Positions 1 through 11,000 of a DNA stretch of 64,000 nt are shown here, piece after piece. The translations under genes were made by a program, and so were the position numbers. This stretch comes from Phoebastria nigripes (Eukaryota > Chordata > Aves > Procellariiformes > Diomedeidae). The notes below the pieces were generated by a model, which was given only the letters and a program-made list of their open reading frames with translations, was not told where the DNA came from and ran no database searches. Positions within the stretch are counted from its first letter, which is position 1; every line of letters begins with the position of its first letter. The DNA is taken from positions 434,001-498,000 of the forward strand of contig JAYKAV010002519.1 in NCBI GenBank assembly GCA_035582835.1, written 5' to 3'.

Positions 1-3000
1 CCCAGGACCATTGCAGCAATGGATGGCCATCGCCCGGCTGTGCCGTGCTCCTTCCTCCACCCGCGCTGGCTCTTCCCCTCAGCTGCAGCAAAGGTGGCCA
101 AGACACCCTGCCTCTCTCTTGGTTTCAGGCTGCTCAGCAGCAGCCAACACCTGAAAGCTAAGAAACAGCTTGAAAAAAAATGAGAGGGTGGTTTTTGTAC
201 TTCCTTCTGTGCAAAAATATAGTGATGTGGAAGTAATGAAAAGGCAAACATGAAAGAAAGCGATGGAAGAGCTAGGAAGAAGGGGAGGCATAGATTAGGA
301 AACACAGAAATTTGGAAGCTTTGAGGGAGACAAAGACAGGGAGAAAAAGAGCTACAGAAAGATGGGGAAGAGAGATATAAGGGTTTCAGTTCTCTTAACC
401 TGAAGACAAACTTTTCCGTCAAAATGTTTCACATCTTGCTAGGGAAATCTGAAGCTCCCCAAAAGATTTTAAAGAGATGCCCAAACACGGGTAAATTCAA
501 TCTCCTGGCATTGTTATCAGTCAGGAATCCTCAGTGACAGCCATGGAGTTGGAACAATGAAAGTCCAAGTAAAATATTCAAAGGACTACAGCAGCTTTTA
601 GGGTTAAATGAAGTTCTCGATCCAGAGCCTTGACCCTAAATAAATTTTACTCACCTCAGAAGAATAGTTTTTGGCTTATACTTCTAGCCCTGGTATCAAT
701 ATCTGGAATTAATCTGGAACAGATTTGTAGTTTTTCCCTCCTTTTTCTAGTATTCTTTCAAGGCTGTGATGTTTGCATAAAAATAGAAATACTCTTCTGG
801 GAGAACATCCAAACTCTTCTCTGGAGGATTTGTCTCAGAGACAAATGTGCATTCAATGGTCTTCTTCCAGTTCGTGAATGGTACTGCTTAGATTTTTTTC
901 TGAACTGAAGTATTTGCCAAAAACAAAAAAACAAATGTATTCAATTTTATCCTCCCCCCTGCCAAGTAATTTTGTCCAGTTTTTTGTTTTGCCTGATCCT
1001 TCCTCAAAAAAAAAAAAAAAGAATTAAATTAAATTTAATGGTTCAACCTGAACTGAAACCAAACAAAAGAAAAAGAACAGCATTTCCAGTTCACCCCCAG
1101 AAACAACAAAAACCGAACCAACCACACAAACAAAAAAACATCATTTTCCCAGCTCTACCTTTAAGCCTCATCTCAGAAATGCTACCACATCATGTCTGTG
1201 CTCTGAACAAAACTATACTGTGCTCTAGTTCTGAACATTACCATATGGTTTCAGCAACTGCTTTGGTTCCTAAGCACGGTGTACTGCGAATTCCCCACTG
1301 GACTGGTGGCATGATTTCCCACCGAGGAATGTCATTCAGTGATTTCAAAGCCTTGCTATGTACAATATCATTAACAGGAGGAATGGCATGAATCAACACC
1401 ATTACAATGAACCTTGTGAGCTGAGCTCCAGAGGGGTTTGTTTCGCAGAAGTTGAATTTCCAGCAAACCACACGCTGCATCCCTAATATACATCAAGCAG
1501 TGTGAAGATAAAAATAATAAAGAAGTGTTTGGATGTTTTAAGTTTAGTAGAACCACATTAAAAATACATTGAATAGAGCTATTCATTCTAAAAAGCCGGT
1601 GATAGATGGCATCAGATTCTCTCATTTCCATTCATTTTTATGGAAAATGTTAGCAATTTTCCTATTGCATGGTGTTTTCATTATTAAGTCAAAGAGCCAT
1701 GATTGGCTTATTACTGCAGGAAAAGCCTGCATTTGTCTCTGTGATTGCAGTAACACTGAGAGATGTCAAAGATATGAACATAATACTACCACTCACTAAT
1801 GTCCAGCTCAAACATTCATTGTATAACTGCAATTTCTTTCATCTTGTAGTTCTTGAAATTACAAGTGTGAAAACCACCAAGTAAATGAAATAAGAAGGAA
1901 CAATAGCTGTGAAAATCAGTTTGTTGATTTAGCTGTCCTTTTGCTGCAGATACTGTAAATGGAAAAATCTGTAGTGTAAGTGCTGTATGAGTCTCAGATA
2001 CAGGAAGAAGAAAAATACCAAAGTCCTTTTTTGGTAAGAGGAGGGCTTTCTTAGGTGATTTTTGTAGCACCTAAGGCCCAGGAAGAGGAGTGTTAGCAAT
2101 CACTCTTGCCGATATTGTGATATTGGTTATGGAGCACACTGGCAGTGCTCAAGCATTTGTAACGTTTGGTACATTTCACTTTAAGCATTTCACATTTCTT
2201 CAGTCATTTATGTGATGAACATGCTACAACATAATCTCTCTGACTTATTTTTTTCTTGTTATTTTTTCTTTAATTTAGTGTTTGCGTAGCACCTCAGATG
2301 CAGCAACGATGAAATCCAGCAATGCCTCCATGCAGAACCATGACACAGCAGGACTAGTTTCCAGCTAGAAACGGGTACAGATGGTATCGCCCTGAAAGGA
2401 AAGATTGTTTTTATTTTCTCTCCTCTCCTTTAAATCCACACTCACCTGCATACTGGAACGATGATGTGAGGATTCCCATGACAAATACAGCTTCACAGGT
2501 GACCACGGCAACATATTTCTGACTGCAGTCCCAGGACCAGATGTATGCATGTTTGAAATCATGCACACAACAAACAGTCATTGTTTGTCTTGCCTCTTAC
2601 CAAGAAAAGCTGGCACATTTCTATAATTTGACTCTGTAATTTCTTTTCAAACTACCCTACCTTCCTGCAGTGCTTGAATTCCCTCTGCAGACAGGCTGAT
2701 ACTTTATGTGGCTTGTTTGTTTATTTGTTTTTCACTCTCATGCCCATTTTAAAATGGCCCCTATTAGTTTTGCATTTGTTGTGAAGTTATAATTCCTTTT
2801 TAACTCACTTTATGGTGCTATCATTTTGCGAGTATATTTTCTCCGATTCATGGAGTTGCTGTTTCCTTTGTTTCCTCATACTTAATATTCTATGTGCAGA
2901 TATTATCAGTTGTGCAATCTGTGCCAGTCAAGCACTACAGTGAGGACATAGATAGATGTCAGTCATTTAAATTGAATATTTATCTATATAAAATGACAAC

Positions 3001-3132
3001 TGATGAAGAACACAAATGAAGCAGATGATACCCAAAGAAGTGAAGACAAACTTGAGTCAAGACTAGCAGAGTTTTGAAATTATTTCAATGATGAAAGATA
3101 AGCTGTGAAACAGAAAAAAAAAAAAAGTGTGC
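1..3132. other. Unique AT-rich non-coding DNA
   Basis: I see no recognisable gene here. The first 150 bases are GC-rich and the rest is AT-rich. Low-complexity patches include a run of 15 A near 1,006-1,020, an A/C-rich stretch at 1,095-1,140, a TTTG-like stretch at about 2,708-2,731 and a run of 13 A just before the LTR (3,114-3,126). On the minus strand a pyrimidine-rich tract ending in CAG (about 151-185) precedes a short open stretch, but it has no recognisable protein content and no partner exon. I infer intergenic or intronic DNA. Confidence 0.6.
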
Positions 3133-3137
3133 ATGTA
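3133..3137. repeat. Target site duplication, left copy (ATGTA)
   Basis: ATGTA directly before the LTR matches ATGTA at 4,274-4,278 directly after it. The left flank reads ATGTATGTA, so the exact border is ambiguous by a few bases. Confidence 0.7.
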
Positions 3138-3233
3138 TGTATTGGGTTTGCATGGCAAGGTTTTGGTAGTGGGGGGGCTACAGGGGTGGCTTTTGTGAGA
3201 AGCTGCTAGAAGCTTCCCCTGTGTCTGATAGAG

Positions 3234-3238
3234 CCAAT
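3234..3238 (+). promoter_or_regulatory. CCAAT box in LTR U3
   Basis: CCAAT lies about 80 bases upstream of the TATA-like sequence in the same LTR, in the order expected for an LTR RNA polymerase II promoter. Activity is not shown by the sequence. Confidence 0.45.
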
Positions 3239-3315
3239 GCCAGCCTGTTCCAAGATGGACCCGCCGCTGCCAAGGCCAAGCCCATAAGTGATAGTGGTAG
3301 CACCTCTGTGATAAC

Positions 3316-3326
3316 ATGTTTAAGAA
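3316..3326 (+). promoter_or_regulatory. Weak TATA-like box in LTR
   Basis: ATGTTTAAGAA lies downstream of the CCAAT box and is followed by a G/A-rich stretch. It departs from the TATAAA consensus, so promoter activity may be weak or lost. The role is inferred from its position in the LTR. Confidence 0.4.
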
Positions 3327-3454
3327 GGGGGAAAAAAAACTGCGCAACACCAGCAGCAGCGGAGGAAGGAGTGAGAATATGTGAGCGAAACAANTCTGCA
3401 GACACCAAGGTCAGGGAAGAAGGAGGGGGAGGAGGTGCTCCAGGTGCCTGAGCA

Positions 3455-3885
3455 GAGATTCCCCTGCAGCCCATGGTGAAGACCATGGTGAGGCAGGCTG
3501 TCCCCCTGGAGCCCATGGAGGTCTACGGTGGAGCAGATATCCACCTGCAGCCCATGGAAGACCCCACGCCGGAGCAGGTGGATGTGCCCAAAGGAGGCTG
3601 TGACCCCATGGGAAGCCCGCGCTGGAGCAGGCTCCTGGCAGGACCTGTGGACCCATGGAGAGAGAAGCCCACGCTGGAGCAGGTTTGCTGGCAGGACTTG
3701 TGTCCCCCCACGCTGGAGTAGTCTGTTCCTGAAGGACTGCACCCCATGGAAAGGACTCATGCTGGAGAAGTTCATGAAGAACTGCAGCCCATGGGAAGGA
3801 CTCACATTGGAGAAGTTCATGGAGGACCATCTCCCGTGGGAGGGACCCCATGCTGGAGCAGGGAAGGAGTGTGAGGAGTCCTCCC
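3455..3885 (+). repeat. Degenerate CCATGG minisatellite-like array inside the LTR
   Basis: This stretch is built from repeated modules of the type 'CCCATGG ... GACC/CCCACGCTGGAGCAG', separated by spacers of roughly 30-60 bases. CCCATGG recurs at about 3,471, 3,512, 3,551, 3,607, 3,651, 3,743 and 3,788, and GCTGGAGCAG or GCTGGAGAAG recurs between them. The modules have diverged and do not line up as a perfect array. The GC-rich composition leaves several overlapping frames open on both strands. I treat those as by-products of composition, not as genes. Confidence 0.75.
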
Positions 3886-4082
3886 CCTGAGGAGGAAGGA
3901 GCGGCAGAGACAATGTGTGATGAACTGACCGCAATCCCCATTCCCCATCCCCCTGCGCCACTCGGGGGGAGGAGGTAGAGAATTTGGGAGTGAAGTTGAG
4001 CCTGGGAAGAAGGGAGGGGTGAGGGGAAGGTGTTTTAAGATTTAGGTTTTATTTCTCATTATCCTACTCTGATTTGATTAGT

Positions 4083-4088
4083 AATAAA
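4083..4088 (+). terminator. LTR polyadenylation signal AATAAA
   Basis: AATAAA lies in the distal part of the LTR. A T/GT-rich stretch follows at 4,112-4,130 (GTCTGTTTTGCCTGTGACG), as expected for a cleavage and polyadenylation site at the R/U5 border. The signal and its downstream element are seen; use is inferred. Confidence 0.65.
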
Positions 4089-4273
4089 TTAAACTAATTT
4101 CCCCAAGTCGAGTCTGTTTTGCCTGTGACGTTAATTGGTGAGTGATCTTTCCCTGTCCTTATCTCGACCCACAAGCCTGTCGTCATATTTTCTCTCCCCT
4201 GTCCAGCTGAGGAGGGGAGTGATAGAGCGGCTTTGGTGGGCACCTGGCGTCTAGCCAGGGTCAACCCACCACA

Positions 4274-4278
4274 ATGTA
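4274..4278. repeat. Target site duplication, right copy (ATGTA)
   Basis: This is the right-hand partner of the ATGTA at 3,133-3,137 and directly follows the terminal CACA of the LTR. Confidence 0.7.
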
Positions 4279-4560
4279 TTTCAATTTATGCTCATTTTAT
4301 ACATACCTATATATGTGTGAATATATATATGGTATTTAAAAGAGAGAGGGCAATATTTCTGGATTACAATGAAATGTTTATATTTTTGCACAGAATAAAT
4401 TTAACAAAAATATCTCCTAAGTCTGGATGGTTTAGACTTTGCTGCTGAATGCTGGTAGGCTTAAAAACAGCAATATTAACACAGGTAATGGATTTCATGC
4501 TGTTCTCTGGTACATCAGGGAGAGCTACCTATAGCTATTACTGGTTAAAAGGAAGTTAAA

Positions 4561-4585
4561 GATTCCTATTTTCTAAATAGGAATC
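4561..4585. repeat. Perfect inverted repeat, 11-bp arms and 3-base loop
   Basis: GATTCCTATTT is followed by TCT and then its exact reverse complement AAATAGGAATC. No terminator-like T run or larger fold is evident, and no mobile-element ends were recognised around it. Confidence 0.85.
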
Positions 4586-4634
4586 CCTGCCTTCAGTGAA
4601 GCAGGATTCCCAGCTTCACTTGAAAAGAAAGTGC

Positions 4635-4720
4635 TAAATTCTGCCAGATACAGGAAAAGGTGATTTCAATGGGAATTGCTCAGATTTGGGAGAGGAAGGA
4701 TTAGAATTTGACCCCATCTT
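4635..4720. repeat. Possible relic of an old amniote interspersed repeat
   Basis: The phrase 'aaattctgcc' followed by 'tgatttcaatgggaattg' resembles the 'aaattctg... gaagtcaatgggaattg' core of old repeats scattered through bird, crocodile and turtle genomes. The match is short and from memory, so the family is not named. Related fragments appear at about 21,700, 22,635 and 25,395. Confidence 0.35.
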
Positions 4721-7597
4721 ACTTAAAAGATTCGATTTCAAAGTAATAACTGGAGACAAATAGGTAATTCGGCAATTTCTTTATCAACACCACATAGCCT
4801 GCTTTTAACACTATGCTTTCTCCTTTGTCAGTCTTACTGCAAGCGTGTGATTTGCCTTGCATTACCTATCTGTCCTTAAGATTTGGTTTGCTTCTTAGGC
4901 CAGTACAATCTGACTTTTCAAATGTCAAAGGTTTAAAACTTCCGAACGTTAATGATCATTGTCTGAATCCCTTTCTAAATATCAAATGAAGTTCCTTGAA
5001 GTCGGCTGTCCCAAATATTATTCCCTCCCTTTATAGAAGAATCACTTGGAAGGAGGAAAGTTCCTGACAGAAATCTTTTGGAAGAAGGAAAACTTTATCA
5101 GAGAACAAGAACAAAGCTGTCAACACAAGGGGAGATAATTTAATCACACGTGCAGCTGCACGATAAGAAAGTAAAGTCCCTAAAGCGGCAGCCAGCGCTA
5201 GACAAGCTTTGGGATGTCTCCTATAACTTTAAATATTTGTATTACATTTAATACAAAGGCAGAACGCCTTCAAGGAGGTGCAAAAATTGTTTTCAGGTGG
5301 TAAAGTCCATAGCAGTAAAATCTAGAAAGGAAAAGCCTGCACTATTTACTTATTGGCATGTCTTTTGTAGTCAATTCCCAGTCCCTGCAGAAAACCAGGA
5401 GCTTTGATTTTCCAGAGTAACAGATTGCCTTAAAACTGCATTGGTTTGGCAGGATCCAGAAAATAAGTTATTTCACTAGCTACAGGGTGCCTCTACTTTC
5501 TCTGCTTCTTCCCAGACTCCTTCCTTTCTGGTGAAAGCACTATAAGCAGAATTCGAAGGGACCCAGGTATTGGGTAGTTCTCAACTTATCTACAAGAGCC
5601 CTGGGCAAGAAGAAAAGCAGAGAGCCACAGGCAGATCTGTGGGCAGATCAATCAGGCAAAGGCTTAGGTAAAACNCTTCCAGGAAATCAAGCTTTTGGGG
5701 CCTATCACAATTTCATGTTATTTAAAGCAGAGCTGGCTTATCCAAAAGCCTTAATTGTAATGACAAACGAAAATAGCAGTAGATGAATCAATATGAACCC
5801 TACTCTGTATTCTGTGCAAAAGTGTCTTTTACTAGTTTGGGGAGTACGGAAGGAAGCAGTCTTCAGCCTGTAAGTAATTATTGTGACAGTTCTTGTTTAC
5901 TATTTTCATTTCTCAACTTTTTATTCAAACCCATTTTATAGCCCTATAAAGTTTGATAAAACTGTATTTGGTGCTTTATCTAAATATTGATCAGCATGTT
6001 TATAGGGAAATTACTATGCCTTCTGCTTGAGCAGCAAGAAGTAATAAATTAAGCTTTAAAAAAAAAAACTTTACATGCTGAGAGTCCCATTTTATTTTAT
6101 AATCTATAATCCATTACTTTTCTACAATTAATTTGCCTAAATGTGCCCAGTATTTTTATCATTTATCTACAGTTCTACTAGAGCCTGATTCAAGTTATAT
6201 ATTTTTTACTGGATAAGCAAAATAACAGTAGCAATTACTACACATTAGTCTGACTGGAAACAGAGGTGAGGAGACCTCTGCCTAGTTAAGTGAAATTCAA
6301 GCCTGATATAACTCAGAGAAAATGGACTTGACATTTTTAGTCTAGTAACTAATGTCAGGACTGACTTAATTTTGTCAAAGTCTTATTCCTGTTAGTCTCC
6401 ATCTCACAGCTTTGTTCTTAAATTCTTGTTCATGTCTGTGGTTCATTGAGAAAGCATCACTCATCCACAAAAAATATTTGAGTACTGTTGACCTGGACAT
6501 GTTTTCTTTCTTCCTTCACGTAAAGGATGGGTGAGAAAAGGTATTCAGAATCACTGAAATACAGTATTACATCAGTGTTTTTCACCGAGCACGTGGTTTA
6601 AATATACGTTGTTTTATTTTGCTGCAATTTGCCTGTATCTCAACAAGCTTCTTTCAAGAATGTAAGGCATGTGTTTGACTCATCAATAAAACCAAATAAA
6701 TTTCACAAATATTTTCTTCACTTGAAGCACTGTTTTTCAACCTTAGCTTTATTAGAAGCTCCAAAGAAGAAATGTGGGAATTACCCATCTGCAATATCAC
6801 TGCTGCACATAGAAGTCCCTGGAGAATTCAGCGTGTAAGGTGGAGTAACCATTTTCTCATTATCTTTGTAATTCTGAACTTTTAGTGTAAATGTACACCA
6901 CTGGTAAGGTCACAGCTTTATTAAATAGTTCGGTGATATGATCTAAGCTTTCACACAATCCAGGACTAACTGCATGAAGAACATGGTAAGATGTCCTGTG
7001 CACATAAATTGGGCTTTTTAAATATCTGTGGTATTGACTATTTAAAGCAATAAACTAGCGCTATCTATAAGCAACATGAGCAATGGACAAACAGAAGCCT
7101 TCTGAAAGATTTTTACTCCAAGTTTGTTTAAACATAAAGACAAAAAAATCTGCTTAGGGAGGTCGGTGCAAACTATTCTACTAACCTGACTATAAACTGT
7201 TTAAATTTATAATTTGACTACTCTTCTTGGTATTTTCTTTCACATATAAAAATCATATCAGTTGGCTCATTTGCACTTTACAAAGCTTCCTCTGCTCTAC
7301 TAATAGATGCTATAAATAATTTAGAGCAACATTGGGTTTTAGACTTGTGTGTTTTCCCCTTGGAAACTAATAAGCTATTTTTCTTACCTTACTCTCTCCT
7401 CATTGCAGATATGTTGGTTATATTATGCAGCCAATATTTCACCTGCAATCAGAAAGAAAGCAAAACCAGCAATTTTAAATAGGTAAGCAAAACTGCAGAT
7501 AGACATACCATTTGTCTTTCCACTCATGGATTGGACAAGCCATTTAGGTGAATTTAGCATCTCTGAAGTCCTCACAGCATTGTTACCCACTTTTTGC

Positions 7598-8075
7598 AGA
7601 CTCGTAAAGCTAGAAGGGACCAGAGAAGGTCTTCTGGACTGACCTCCTACATACCAGTAGCTGTTGTACTCNGGTGGAGTCCGGAAATGCGTGACCTGTG
7701 CTGGGTAATGCAGACAATTCTGAGCAGCATTCCTCTCCTGATACCAAGAGACAGCAGCTCTTCATCTCTTCACCACTTTGTTCCACTGGTTAACCACCTG
7801 GACTGTTAAAAATGAGTAGCTTATTCCTAATATGAATTTGGTTTTTAACTGCTAGCCATCATTTTTTTGTTTCTGTCTTTCTCTACTAGATTAAAGAGCC
7901 CTTTGTATATTCTTCCCCTGAAGGGACCTTATCTGCACTAGTTATGTTGTCTCTCAGTCATTTTTCTTGGTTAACTGAGCAGAGTGAGTTCTCTAAAGCA
8001 TCCTCTCTAATTTGTGAACCATTCTTCTGGCACTCTCCTATATATCTCCAATTTTTCAGCAAACTCAGAAAAGTG
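7598..8075 (-). mobile_element. Ancient CR1/L3-like LINE 3' end, antisense
   Basis: Read on the plus strand, this stretch follows the order of an antisense CR1/L3-type 3' end: an 'agaagggaccagagaaggtc' tail region, then 'ttccactggttaaccacctggactgtta', then a degraded middle, then 'gttgtctctcagtcatttttcttggttaactgagcagagtgagttct' and 'tctggcactctcc...atctccaatttttcagcaaac'. These phrases are diverged forms of the conserved LINE segment encoding the C-terminal part of the reverse transcriptase ORF. The copy is 5'-truncated, has no intact frame and is far more diverged than the three CR1 copies at 28.9, 32.0 and 56.5 kb. Family membership is by pattern memory and the borders are approximate. N at 7,672. 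Confidence 0.6.
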
Positions 8076-11000
8076 TTTTCCTGTGGGGGTTTAATTCAGT
8101 GAACCAAGCAGTGGACATCAAACCAAGAGGTGGTCCTCAGTCCCACAGACCTTGAGTCCTAACACAAGCCAAGAGAGGGGTGCAGAGGCAGAGGGGAAGT
8201 GCAAGGAGCCAGTGAGATGCCCGAGCCAGCATGACAAACAGTTATCTCAACACACCCAGAGATTAACTGTTGACAAGTTTTTCTAAGGCATCATGGCAAA
8301 GGAGAGCTTTAATGAGGGATTTGAAGGAGGATAATAACGTAGCTTCACAAATGTTTACAGGGAGCTTCACCCAAGCATAAGTAATTAGCACTGATAATAC
8401 TTACTATCTTCGATGGGCGTGGAGGTTTTAAAGGGCGTCTGAATGAGCTAGCTTGGTTACCCTAGGCAGCAGACAGACAATAGTGTGAGTATACTGCTGC
8501 AAACATACCCAGCTTCTCCAGGCAGTTAATTAGCCAAGCTGCGGTATCACATTATGCTGTTGCCAGTACTTGACAGTGTTATTCAGAGGTAGCAGAGCCA
8601 TCTCTCTGCGTGGCAGTGCGCTGGTGCTGTGCAGATACTCCCTGAAATGCCTGTAGATGTTATGGATAGTGAAATACTGTAGGATTGTTTTATTCACTTT
8701 TCTCTGCAGCTGGAAGTTTCTTGATAATACATTGCCTTTTCTGGGTCATATTTAAGAATGGGAAATAGCATATTGATTTTGTCATGCCAGTGAAGAAATG
8801 TGAACCTGTCAACATCTATGGTCACTCCATCCAGCAGGCTGATCCTCCATCTCTCTGCCAACTGTAATGTGCTGAAAAAATAGTTTTATTGGTGGGACAG
8901 AAAAAAAACATTTTGGACAATTAATCAACATTCAGGCTGGCTATAACAGTTCAACAGCATGTAATAAAATTGCTTTTTACCCAGAAATGTTCCCTTCTAG
9001 TCTGAAACTAAACCATTTTGGCAGCAAGCTCTGGGCAGCTACATAGCCACAATCAGTTCAAGCCAGTATCAAAATCTTAAGCAAATATGGTTTTAAACTG
9101 TCTTGTGGGAATTTCTTTTCTAATTAAATGTTCTGCATTTTGGATTGGTCTGTATCCAGTCTATGTCTTTATGTCCAAATGTCATGGCTCACCACTCTCT
9201 CTGTCTGCTGATTGTGAACTATATCAAAATTCAGCCACCAAACAGCATCGAAGTTCAGAAAATTTCACATAAAGGCCTGGGTCCCTTGTTGCAGTTTGGA
9301 GTCTTCTCTGATTTCTACATAAAAATATGATATTTCAAAAACAACTGTTGTCCTTGCTGTGTCTTAACAGCTTTTTTGAGCTGTTGAGCTATCTCTATAG
9401 ACAAGAAGAAATCTTAGGTTTTATCCCTAGAGGGTTACTCTTTGTATTCACATTATTTTCAAACCTGAGCTCAGAGACTCCTGAGAGCTCCTCAGTCTTG
9501 TTACTTCAAGGATGAAGGACTGGGCCTGAACCCACAGTAGGAAGAGAAGAGGCAGAGGGAAGACCCCTACAAGGGCTGGCGTACTGCTTTTGTGCCATGG
9601 AGGCACAAAGGGAGAAGCAGGAGCAAAACATACTGCTTCTGGGATATCCCTCCCTCCCCTTGCAGCCACACAGCTATTCCAAACAGCACAAACCCTCTTC
9701 AAATGGCAGCATCTACTATATGCATGATTTCCAGAGGTCCATCAGAAATGGCCAAGAAATGGGCTGTGGCCACATTGCCAGCCCCAGAAGGCTGCCTGTC
9801 CTGGGCAACTCCTTGTTTTGCCTATACCTTCAGCCAGCTCTGCCTACATTTGTATGGCATGAAAATGCTATCTTTTATCTATGTCACTGAAATACTTACC
9901 AGAGCCAAATCTGAATTTGGGAGATAAGAGGAAATACTCTTATGTGTAGCAGCCCCTAATGTGAAAGGCTCACTTTAAAGCCTTAAAGTGGAGTTCTGAT
10001 TTCTTGGAAATTGAGGACTGAACTGTCAGTAGGGATTTTCCAAAGTAGCAGTGCAGATCTTCCTCCCATATACAGTAGAATTTCTCTCTAGCTTGAAATC
10101 CAATGTATTTTTGCTCAGAGAAAGCACCTTTACCTTTTGGTCTGATACTGAATATTTTTGACCTACACGGCTCTTGTGAGATTGTGGATTAGAACCAACA
10201 GAGGCAGTAAAAGGCAGCCACATGCAGCTTTTTGAGGAGAAGCCAGTAGCGAAGACTAGTGAACTATTTCAGTCTTAATACAAAGAGTTTTAAAGCCAGA
10301 CTGAGCCTTTGAGCATGGGAAAAAAAGAAGATAAGTGATTTTGCCCAGCCTAACTTTTCTAGCTATGAAGATTAGATGCTTACTTTTTGATTACACCCTC
10401 CCTCCAACTCAGAAATAACCACTGTAACCACATTATTCTGTTCTTATCTTCTGAAATGCAGAGGCTGATGAGAGATAAGGTAAGTAATCTGACTGGCCAA
10501 TGCATGGTCTTAATTTTCTTAAAATAATTACAGCAAGATATTAAAATATAAAGAATGCTGCTCATTAATAAGAATGATAGAATAACAGTCTGTCTCTCTG
10601 CATGACTGTGACACTAATCCAATCATAGATTGATTTCTAGGAGAAAATAAACAGCTATCTCTTTACAGTATTGTAGGTCATCAGCTGCTTCTAACTTCTA
10701 TCTTGCCCCTGGGGAGAATTTTCTTGGCTGGTATTGCCTAATTGTACTTCAAATTTTGCCTTTTAGCAGATTGTCATCTCTTTAACTGAAGATCTACTAT
10801 CTATTTAAATCAAGGGTCATTTGCTGATAGAAGGAAACAGTAGAGAAAAAGCTCTGAACTTCCTCCAGCTAACGAAGAGACTTAAAGGATGCACTTAGAG
10901 TATGGCTTTGGCCATCTAACCTCAGGCCCACTGTCACAAAACTCCCTTTGTTTTCAGTGTAAATACTGCTGATTAAGGAGAGAAAAACTTGTCTACTGAT

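Larger units (their letters stand above)
3138..4273 (+). mobile_element. Solo LTR of an avian endogenous retrovirus, probably ERVL-like
   Basis: This 1,136-bp GC-rich block sits abruptly in AT-rich DNA. It begins TGTATTGGG and ends CCCACCACA, which gives TG...CA ends with imperfect inverted termini (TGT..TGGG against the complement of CCCACCACA). ATGTA flanks it on both sides (3,133-3,137 and 4,274-4,278), a 5-bp target duplication. Inside, in order, are a CCAAT box, a TATA-like box, a CCATGG-rich degenerate array, an AATAAA signal and a GT-rich stretch. No gag, pol or env sequence or second LTR lies next to it, so it is a solo LTR left by recombination between the two LTRs. I recognise the overall sequence as a type of LTR common in bird genomes but cannot give a database name. 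Five-bp duplications are usual for ERVL-class elements, and the class is inferred from that alone. A 6-bp duplication (ATGTAT) with the LTR starting at 3,143 is an alternative reading. There is one N at 3,394. Confidence 0.85.
4279..7597. other. Unique AT-rich non-coding DNA
   Basis: No gene is recognisable. The stretch holds a perfect hairpin (4,561-4,585), a probable relic of an old interspersed repeat (about 4,635-4,720), TA-rich low complexity at 4,310-4,335 and a run of A at 6,058-6,068. N calls fall at 5,675. The longest open frame is 69-71 codons, unremarkable for this base composition. Confidence 0.6.

Noticed and set aside
79..185. Minus-strand splice-acceptor-like pyrimidine tract followed by a 23-codon open stretch
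   Set aside because: Acceptor-like tracts are frequent in AT-rich DNA, the peptide is not recognisable and no other exon was found.
3320..3961. Long minus-strand open frame (213 codons) and several overlapping frames in 3.2-3.96 kb
   Set aside because: They lie wholly inside the LTR and are open on several frames of both strands because of its GC-rich repeated modules. No retroviral or host domain is encoded.
9592..9927. Overlapping plus-strand frames of 97 and 111 codons
   Set aside because: Two frames are open over the same bases with no domain or splice context. Composition is a sufficient explanation.
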